Source: Bacillota bacterium (GTDB taxonomy: Bacteria; Bacillota_I; Bacilli_A; Acholeplasmatales; Acholeplasmataceae). From it: 10,733 nt of DNA. This document shows positions 6,181 through 10,733 of the stretch, in pieces. Position numbers and translations under genes: made by a program. Under the pieces are notes generated by a model. That model saw only the letters and a program-made list of their open reading frames with translations, was not told the DNA's origin and did not search any database. The stretch is from NCBI GenBank assembly GCA_006226985.1, contig SBGC01000178.1, forward strand, positions 1 through 10,733, written 5' to 3'. The number at the start of each line of letters is the position of its first letter. Position 1 is the stretch's first letter.

Positions 6181-6917
6181 AAGACACTCCCTATCATATG
6201 ATCAATATTTGCATGATTTGCTATTTTCTTGATATAAAGTAAATATTCTTGATTACCTTGTTTCCCCTTAAGATCACTCTTTTTTAACCCATAGACGAAA
6301 TAACCTAAGGATAAAACATCAACAATGATATCTTTAAGAATTGTTTTATGTATTTTCATATCTTTTAAAACACCTTGTTTAAATTTCATATGTCCAGCTT
6401 CAAACTGTGGTTTGATCAAACAAAGTGCTTCTGTGTTAGATTCACTAATATGGTGAATAATTGGTTTAATCGATGTGAATGATACATCAATTAATACAAG
6501 ATCATGTGGTGGTATATTCACATCTAAGATATTCGTTTGTTCAAAAAGTGATACTTGAGGATGATTCTTGAACTTTTCATCCATTTGATTTGTACCAACA
6601 TCATATGCATACACATGTTTTGCGTGATGCTGTAAACTACAATCTGTAAATCCTCCGGTTGATGAACCGATATCGATTACGATTTTATCATGCATCTGGA
6701 TATGAAAATCAAGAATAGCTTGTAATAATTTATCACCTGCACGCGATACAAAGCGTACTTCTTCAAGTAATTTGACAGAATCAGTATCAATAACTTCATA
6801 TCCTGTTTTAAAAGATACTTCATTATTCACTGAAACAAGACCCCGTTTGATAAGATCTTGTGCTTGACTTCTTGATTTACATAATTTTTGATCAACTAAA
6901 TAAATGTCAAGTCTCAT
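6177..6917 (-). CDS. tlyA: TlyA-family rRNA 2'-O-methyltransferase (S4 + FtsJ domains)
   Basis: SAM-dependent 2'-O-methyltransferase of the TlyA (YqxC, 'hemolysin A') family, which in studied species methylates cytidines of 16S and/or 23S rRNA. It has 246 residues. An S4 RNA-binding domain opens the protein (RLDIYLVDQKLCKSRSQAQ, about 2-55). An FtsJ-type Rossmann domain follows: SAM loop IDIGSSTGGFTDC (81-93), YDVGTNQMDEKF (105-116), LIDVSFTS (142-149), CLIKPQFEAG (166-175) and a terminal GNQEYLLYI. The K-D-K-E catalytic set fits K63, D144, K169 and E224. The ATG overlaps the end of dxs by 11 bases and has only a weak Shine-Dalgarno, so it probably depends on coupling to dxs translation. The stop overlaps recN as ATGA. 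The haemolysin name is historical. Whether 16S, 23S or both is the target is unknown here; TlyA of this short N-terminal type usually acts on 23S only (inference). Confidence 0.94.
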   Translation of the reverse strand: MRLDIYLVDQKLCKSRSQAQDLIKRGLVSVNNEVSFKTGYEVIDTDSVKLLEEVRFVSRAGDKLLQAILDFHIQMHDKIVIDIGSSTGGFTDCSLQHHAKHVYAYDVGTNQMDEKFKNHPQVSLFEQTNILDVNIPPHDLVLIDVSFTSIKPIIHHISESNTEALCLIKPQFEAGHMKFKQGVLKDMKIHKTILKDIIVDVLSLGYFVYGLKKSDLKGKQGNQEYLLYIKKIANHANIDHMIGSVL

Positions 6918-8739
6918 GAATGAATTCTTTTATCGCTTTCTCAATAGACTCTTGGTCCATTTCTAAAATCTTTAAAATATCTTTGTAATGTCCATGTTCA
7001 ACGACTTTATTCGTAATAGACATGGATGTAATCTTGTTTTGATATTGATGTTTTGCCATAAATGATAGTATTTGTGGATATAGAGAACCTGTGTTAGCAG
7101 CTTCCTCATAAACAAAAATGTGTGTATGGCAATCAAGTATTTCCTTAAGCATTTTTTCATCGATAGGTTTAATAAATCGTGCGTTAATAACACTTGCATT
7201 TAGTGAAAGATGATCATTTGCTCTAAGGAGTAAATCAAGGCTAGGACCATAACTAATTAAAGCGACTTTATCACTCTTTCTTAAGTAAGTCCAGGTAGGT
7301 TCAATGTCTCGAATGTCACGATTTAATAAATCATTTTTAACTGAAACAAGTCCCCTAGGATATCGAATAACAAAAGGATTATGTTGCTTCATAAGGCCAT
7401 AATACAGTAAATCAAACGCTTCATCCGTATCATAAGGCATCGTAATAACCATATTAGGCATAAGATAAAACATCGATACATCATAAAGCCCTTGATGTGT
7501 TGATCCATCTTCACCAACTAATCCTGCACGATCGATACCAAAAACAACATGATGATTACTTCGTGCAATGTCATTTAAGATTTGATCAAATGCGCGTTGT
7601 GCAAATGTTGCATAAAGTGGTAGAAAGACTTTTACACCATTGTGAGCAAGACTTGCAGCCATTGTTGCAGCATGTTCTTCTGCAATACCTACATCTAAAT
7701 ATCTATCAGGATATTTCTTCTCAAAATCGATAAATTGAGCTCCTACAGTCATTGCTGGCATAACTACAAATGTCTTTTCTATTGATTGCAAGCGATCAAG
7801 CGATTGAGAAATAACTTCACTCCAAGACATGCCTTCTTTTTGAATCTTCGTTGCCTTTGAGACACCATGATATGTTCCAACTTTGTCTTGTTCCGCTTCT
7901 ATATGCCCTCTGCCCTTTTCAGTAATAATATGCATTACAACAGACTTCTTAACTTTTCTAATACGTTTTAAATTATAAATTAGTCCCTTGATATCATGAC
8001 CATCAAGTGGTCCTACATACATATATCCAAGATCTTCAAAGATATTTTGTCGTTGTAAAAACCCTCTGAGTCCACGTTGAATACGACCAAGAAATCTTAG
8101 AATAAATTCTGGTAAAACTAATTGCCAAAAACGTTTAATTTTAATAAAAATTTTCATTGATCTAAAACGTGTCAAAGCTTTTGAAATCGATCCAACACTT
8201 TTAGAAATACTCATTTCATTGTCATTTAAAACAATAATCCCTTTAGTATTCTTATCACTACCCAAGAGGTTTAATGCTTCAAAACTCATGCCATTCGTAA
8301 TGGACGCATCACCAATAATAGCAATACCATCACCTTTTTCTTGCTTAAGTTTTTTTGCATATAAAAGTCCTGTTAATGCTGACAAAGCTGTGCCTGCATG
8401 ACCGGATTCCCATTGATCATGTATGGATTCTTTATAGTTAATATAACCAGATAAACCACGTGTTTGTCTAAGTGTATCAAACTCATGAATACGTCCTGTG
8501 AGTATCTTATGTGTATATGCTTGGTGTCCAACATCAAAAATGAATGCATCTTCTGGACTATCAAATACATAGTGTAGAGCTATAATTAATTCAATGGTTC
8601 CAAGATTTGAGCTTAAATGTCCACCTGTCTTTGGAATTTGATCAAGCAAAAACAGACGTATCTCTTGAGCCAACGCCTTTAATTCTTTATAGGTTAGTTT
8701 TTTTAGAAAGCTGGGGTCCTTGATGCTAAACAAATCCAT
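6907..8739 (-). CDS. dxs: 1-deoxy-D-xylulose-5-phosphate synthase
   Basis: Thiamine-diphosphate enzyme that joins pyruvate and glyceraldehyde-3-phosphate into DXP, the first step of the MEP pathway. It has 610 residues, a usual length. Seen: GGHLSSNLG with H41, FDVGHQAYTHKILTGR (68-83), the TPP/Mg motif GDASITNGMSFEALN (143-157) running to LNDNEMSIS (171-179, N172), YVGPLDGHD (241-249), the cofactor-activating Glu in IAEEHA (E354), FAQRAFDQ (379-386), DRAGLVGEDGSTHQG (403-417, H415) and FVIRYPRG (456-463). Two usual motifs are altered: GDG reads GDA, and GHSST reads GHAGT (113-117). Both are compatible with activity but are divergent. Start and xseB stop overlap as TAATG (8741-8737). An AAAGGAA (8757-8751) sits 11 bases upstream, a little far, so coupling to xseB is likely. 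In Bacillus ispA lies between xseB and dxs; here it is absent. Confidence 0.96.
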   Translation of the reverse strand: MDLFSIKDPSFLKKLTYKELKALAQEIRLFLLDQIPKTGGHLSSNLGTIELIIALHYVFDSPEDAFIFDVGHQAYTHKILTGRIHEFDTLRQTRGLSGYINYKESIHDQWESGHAGTALSALTGLLYAKKLKQEKGDGIAIIGDASITNGMSFEALNLLGSDKNTKGIIVLNDNEMSISKSVGSISKALTRFRSMKIFIKIKRFWQLVLPEFILRFLGRIQRGLRGFLQRQNIFEDLGYMYVGPLDGHDIKGLIYNLKRIRKVKKSVVMHIITEKGRGHIEAEQDKVGTYHGVSKATKIQKEGMSWSEVISQSLDRLQSIEKTFVVMPAMTVGAQFIDFEKKYPDRYLDVGIAEEHAATMAASLAHNGVKVFLPLYATFAQRAFDQILNDIARSNHHVVFGIDRAGLVGEDGSTHQGLYDVSMFYLMPNMVITMPYDTDEAFDLLYYGLMKQHNPFVIRYPRGLVSVKNDLLNRDIRDIEPTWTYLRKSDKVALISYGPSLDLLLRANDHLSLNASVINARFIKPIDEKMLKEILDCHTHIFVYEEAANTGSLYPQILSFMAKHQYQNKITSMSITNKVVEHGHYKDILKILEMDQESIEKAIKEFIHET

Positions 8740-8924
8740 TATGACTTAATTTCCTTTACAACCAATTTCTCTGCTTCTTCCAACATTTGATAACATGCTT
8801 TTGATAATTCGATACCAAGTTGGTATTTTTTAACCGCTTCATCAAGAGGAATATCTTTATTTTCTAAATCCTTGACGAGTTGTTCGAGTTCTTTAAGTAG
8901 TGTTTCAAAAGATTTCTTTTCCAT
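8739..8924 (-). CDS. xseB: Exodeoxyribonuclease VII small subunit
   Basis: Small subunit of exonuclease VII, which with several copies per large subunit degrades single-stranded DNA in both directions into oligonucleotides. From the chosen start it has 61 residues. The whole family pattern is present: FETLLKELEQLVKDLENKDIPLDEAVKKYQLGIELSKAC, then a closing helix to AEKLV; a two-helix hairpin. An upstream in-frame ATG at 8969 would add 15 residues that repeat xseA coding sequence in another frame. The ATG at 8924 is preceded by a strong AAAGGAG at a seven-base spacing, which lies in the last codons of xseA. Only one base separates it from the xseA stop, which fits coupled synthesis of the two subunits. 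Confidence 0.95.
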   Translation of the reverse strand: MEKKSFETLLKELEQLVKDLENKDIPLDEAVKKYQLGIELSKACYQMLEEAEKLVVKEIKS

Positions 8925-8925
8925 A

Positions 8926-10257
8926 TTAAATCTCCTTTTTTTCTTTGACGGTTGCTGATATAAAACCATCTTTTAATCTAACATCGATTGTATCATCAAT
9001 AGATACATCACGAATGGATGTAATAACTTTTTTATTCTTTTCGATGACTGCAAATCCTTTATCCATAAGTTTTAATGGATTCATACCTTCTAATGATGCT
9101 TTAAATATATGAAATTGGTATGCTTTTCGATCGATTACTTGTTGGATGTTTTGCATGAGTTTTTGATCTAAATAAACTCTTTTATCCATTAATGAATGAA
9201 TGCGATCGAGTGGACTTTTAAGTGTTATTTTATATTGATCAATCATAACTCTTTTAGCATCTAAATAATAGATAAATGATTTATGAAGTAATAGACTTAC
9301 ATCATTTAAGTTTTGATGCAATTTGTCTAGTTTTTGTGATGGGGAAACACGCTCAATTCGTTCATCTAGGTAAACAAGTTCTCTTCGTTTTTGATCGAAA
9401 GATTGAAGTAATTTATAACGCATTTGTGCTTCAAGTTGGGTAATGAACTCCAACAGGTCATCCTTATTGGGTGTTGCTAACTCCGCTGCAGCCGTTGGTG
9501 TGGGAGCTCTTAAATCAGAGACGAAGTCAGAAATGGTAAAATCAGTTTCGTGTCCAATTGCTGTAATAATGGGAATTTTTGAGTGATAAATTGCATCAAT
9601 CGTTGGCATTTCATTAAATCCCCATAAGTCTTCAATTGACCCACCACCTCGACCTACAATAAGCACATCTGCTTGCATAAGTTCATTCGCATAAATGATT
9701 TGGTTTCTGACACTTTCACTACTATTCTCACCTTGAACAAGTGCTGGATATAAATGAATTTCAGCCAGTTTATATCTTCTAGAGACCGTGTTTTTAATAT
9801 CTTCAATCACTGCACCCGTAGGAGACGTGACAACACCAATAATTTTAGGGAACTTTGGAATGGGTCGCTTACGTTCCTGACGAAAATAACCTTTTTCTTC
9901 GAGTTCCTTTTTTAGTTTTTCATATTTTAAATAAAGTTCACCTATCCCATCAAGTTCCATACTCATGACTTGAATGCTATATGTACCAGATGGTTCGTAT
10001 AAAGATATTTTACCTTTAACTAAAACGTGATCTCCTTCTTTTGGCGAAAAACTTAAACGTTCGGCATCTCTCGAAAACATGATTGCTGATATTTGGGCAT
10101 TTTCATCTTTTAAAGTGTAATAAAGATGTCCACGACTATGTCGCTTAAAGTTTGATATTTCACCTTTTAATAAAATGGAAAAAAGGTGTTTGTCACCTTC
10201 AAGTTTAGCTTTAATATATTTAGTTAAGGCTGTAACAGTCAAATACTGTTGATCCAT
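8926..10257 (-). CDS. xseA: Exodeoxyribonuclease VII large subunit
   Basis: Catalytic subunit of exonuclease VII. It has 443 residues from the chosen start, as usual. An N-terminal OB fold (about 1-105, with LLKGEISNFKRHSRGHLYYTLKD) binds single-stranded DNA. The catalytic domain (about 130-265) has GVVTSPTGAVIEDI (141-154), GRGGGSIEDLWGFNE (202-216), AIGHETD (233-239) and LRAPTPTAAAEL (249-260). A long coiled coil (about 265-390) is where XseB subunits bind. The C-terminal segment GFAVI (401-405) to DGFISATV (430-437) is the usual XseA tail. The frame opens at an ATG at 10329, which would add 24 residues all inside nusB. The ATG at 10257 has AAGGGATGAT upstream and starts the family-like MDQQYLTVTALTKYIK, so I chose it. 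Four bases separate it from the nusB stop. In Bacillus folD sits between nusB and xseA; it is missing here. Confidence 0.96.
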   Translation of the reverse strand: MDQQYLTVTALTKYIKAKLEGDKHLFSILLKGEISNFKRHSRGHLYYTLKDENAQISAIMFSRDAERLSFSPKEGDHVLVKGKISLYEPSGTYSIQVMSMELDGIGELYLKYEKLKKELEEKGYFRQERKRPIPKFPKIIGVVTSPTGAVIEDIKNTVSRRYKLAEIHLYPALVQGENSSESVRNQIIYANELMQADVLIVGRGGGSIEDLWGFNEMPTIDAIYHSKIPIITAIGHETDFTISDFVSDLRAPTPTAAAELATPNKDDLLEFITQLEAQMRYKLLQSFDQKRRELVYLDERIERVSPSQKLDKLHQNLNDVSLLLHKSFIYYLDAKRVMIDQYKITLKSPLDRIHSLMDKRVYLDQKLMQNIQQVIDRKAYQFHIFKASLEGMNPLKLMDKGFAVIEKNKKVITSIRDVSIDDTIDVRLKDGFISATVKEKKEI

Positions 10258-10261
10258 AACA

Positions 10262-10651
10262 TCATCCCTTAATGGTCTTTGCAATATTATCGAGGACGCG
10301 ATTCGTAAATTTGTGTTGTTTTTGATCATCTAAATTTGAATAAATTTTTGTAATCTCAACGGCTTCATTAATAACAATCTGCTTAGCTAAATCTGTATAT
10401 TTAAGCTCATAGACAGCAAGTCTAATAATTGCACGGTCAACAAATGCTAATCTTGATAAACTATAATCAAATAAATGTGATTCAATTACATTATCAATGT
10501 CTTTTATATTTTCAATGATATGATGAAAAATTGGGCTTGCTTCCTCAACTTCAAAATGTGGTATAAAGCTCAAATGTGATGATGTGTATAAGTCATATTG
10601 GTAGAGCACGTTCATGAGCTCAATTCTTAAATTGCGGTTTTCTTGTTTCAT
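10262..10651 (-). CDS. nusB: Transcription antitermination factor NusB
   Basis: All-helical RNA-binding protein that with NusE (S10) binds boxA in rRNA leaders and supports antitermination and rRNA maturation. It has 129 residues, slightly short against the common 130-150. Family landmarks: RIELMNVLYQYDLY (9-22), the central VDRAIIRLAVYELKY (71-85), INEAVEITKIYS (94-105) and KFTNRVLDNIAK (114-125). The N-terminal stretch is less arginine-rich than the usual RNA-binding tip (KQENRNLR). It is the first gene of the operon. The ATG at 10651 has GAGGT (10663-10659) eight bases upstream and an extended -10 box just before that. The TGA stop (10264-10262) lies within the xseA ribosome-binding site, so nusB and xseA are probably coupled. 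Its lead position means rRNA/antitermination control and the repair/MEP genes share one transcript. Confidence 0.95.
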   Translation of the reverse strand: MKQENRNLRIELMNVLYQYDLYTSSHLSFIPHFEVEEASPIFHHIIENIKDIDNVIESHLFDYSLSRLAFVDRAIIRLAVYELKYTDLAKQIVINEAVEITKIYSNLDDQKQHKFTNRVLDNIAKTIKG

Positions 10652-10669
10652 AATGTATACCTCGTATGT

Positions 10670-10678
10670 ATTGTATCA
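10670..10678 (-). promoter_or_regulatory. Extended -10 promoter of the nusB operon
   Basis: The minus strand reads TGATACAAT: -10 box TACAAT (10675-10670) with an extended-10 TG. The -35 position holds only T-rich sequence (10698-10693). A start near 10663 would place the Shine-Dalgarno GAGGT almost at the 5' end of the mRNA, leaving a leader of about 12 bases. It is the only plausible promoter between the presumed upstream terminator and nusB. Confidence 0.55.
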
Positions 10679-10685
10679 TATTTTT

Positions 10686-10702
10686 ATCATTTAAAAAATG
10701 AT
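10686..10702. repeat. AT-only hairpin upstream of nusB
   Basis: ATCATTT (10686-10692) and AAATGAT (10696-10702) are exact reverse complements around AAA. A further TTTTTATC/GATAAAAA pair (10681-10688 with 10705-10712) partly competes. There is no T-run behind it in the minus direction, so it is not a terminator of itself. It could be an AT-rich element at the promoter or simple base composition. Confidence 0.4.
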
Positions 10703-10707
10703 GAGAT

Positions 10708-10733
10708 AAAAAAATAATCCCATTTTACAAGTA
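10708..10733 (-). terminator. Right half of a probable terminator of the upstream gene, cut by the window edge
   Basis: Reading the minus strand from the edge gives TACTTGTAAAATGGGATTA and then seven T (10714-10708). TAC and GTA can pair around TT, or AC...GT with a CUUG-like tetraloop, as the top of a hairpin whose right arm is GTAAAATGGGATT. The left arm would lie outside the window. If right, the gene before nusB ends just beyond 10733 on the minus strand, and nusB starts its own transcript. Confidence 0.45.

Noticed and set aside
6177..6917. Haemolysin / virulence factor
   Set aside because: The historical name of the TlyA family; the S4 and FtsJ domains and K-D-K-E set indicate an rRNA methyltransferase.
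6972..7199. 75-codon minus-strand frame inside dxs
   Set aside because: Out-of-frame reading of the dxs C-terminal domain.
7497..7733. 78-codon plus-strand open frame
   Set aside because: Antisense to the dxs active-site region; its His/Leu/Gln-rich composition is a by-product of the opposite strand.
8219..8401. 60-codon plus-strand open frame antisense to dxs, and 65-codon minus-strand frame at 8373-8570
   Set aside because: Both overlap the conserved dxs coding sequence in other frames and have no family similarity I can see.
8925..8969. 15-residue N-terminal extension of XseB
   Set aside because: It repeats the xseA tail in another frame; the ATG at 8924 follows a strong AAAGGAG.
10258..10329. 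24-residue N-terminal extension of XseA
   Set aside because: It would overlap nusB by 68 bases, is unlike known XseA N termini, and the ATG at 10257 has a good ribosome-binding site.
1..10733. CRISPR array, insertion sequence, prophage, toxin-antitoxin or defence system
   Set aside because: No spaced direct repeats, transposase, integrase or defence motifs were seen; all genes but one are conserved core functions.

Overview
The window is AT-rich (roughly one third G+C by eye) and comes from a low-GC Gram-positive relative with a small genome. The best fit is a wall-less Mollicutes lineage that keeps the standard genetic code, such as Acholeplasma or Izemoplasma. TGA ends four genes (ispH, tlyA, dxs, nusB), and tryptophans are read from TGG where I checked (ispH and the 54-residue gene), so this is not Mycoplasma or Spiroplasma. 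The protein families and gene neighbourhoods are Firmicutes-like. The genus is inferred from content and not proven.

Layout, left to right. (1) Bases 2-2114, minus strand: a CshB-like DEAD-box RNA helicase followed by endonuclease IV (nfo), overlapping by 17 bases. (2) Bases 2210-3139, plus strand: ispH, the last MEP-pathway enzyme, divergent from the helicase; the two genes have almost identical -10 boxes and ultrashort leaders. ispH ends in a hairpin terminator next to the convergent dinB. (3) Bases 3150-4277, minus strand: dinB, a Y-family DNA polymerase IV. (4) Bases 4344-4508, plus strand: a 54-residue single-pass membrane protein, divergent from dinB and followed by a terminator that touches the recN stop codon. 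(5) Bases 4531-10651, minus strand: a tightly packed operon transcribed nusB, xseA, xseB, dxs, tlyA, recN. Its junctions are gaps of 1-4 bases or overlaps of 1-11 bases. At the right edge lies what looks like half of the terminator of the next gene upstream.

Five loci act in DNA repair or damage tolerance (nfo, dinB, recN, xseA, xseB). Two are the first and last steps of MEP isoprenoid synthesis (dxs, ispH). Three concern RNA (nusB, tlyA, the helicase). The big operon is a reduced form of the Bacillus nusB-folD-xseA-xseB-ispA-dxs-yqxC-ahrC-recN cluster, lacking folD, ispA and ahrC. The ispH-helicase-nfo group matches the Bacillus yqfP-yqfR-yqfS neighbourhood.

This is a core-genome, housekeeping stretch. 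I see no mobile element, CRISPR array, tRNA, rRNA or defence system. No intergenic stretch exceeds about 85 bases. The least explained item is the 54-residue membrane protein.
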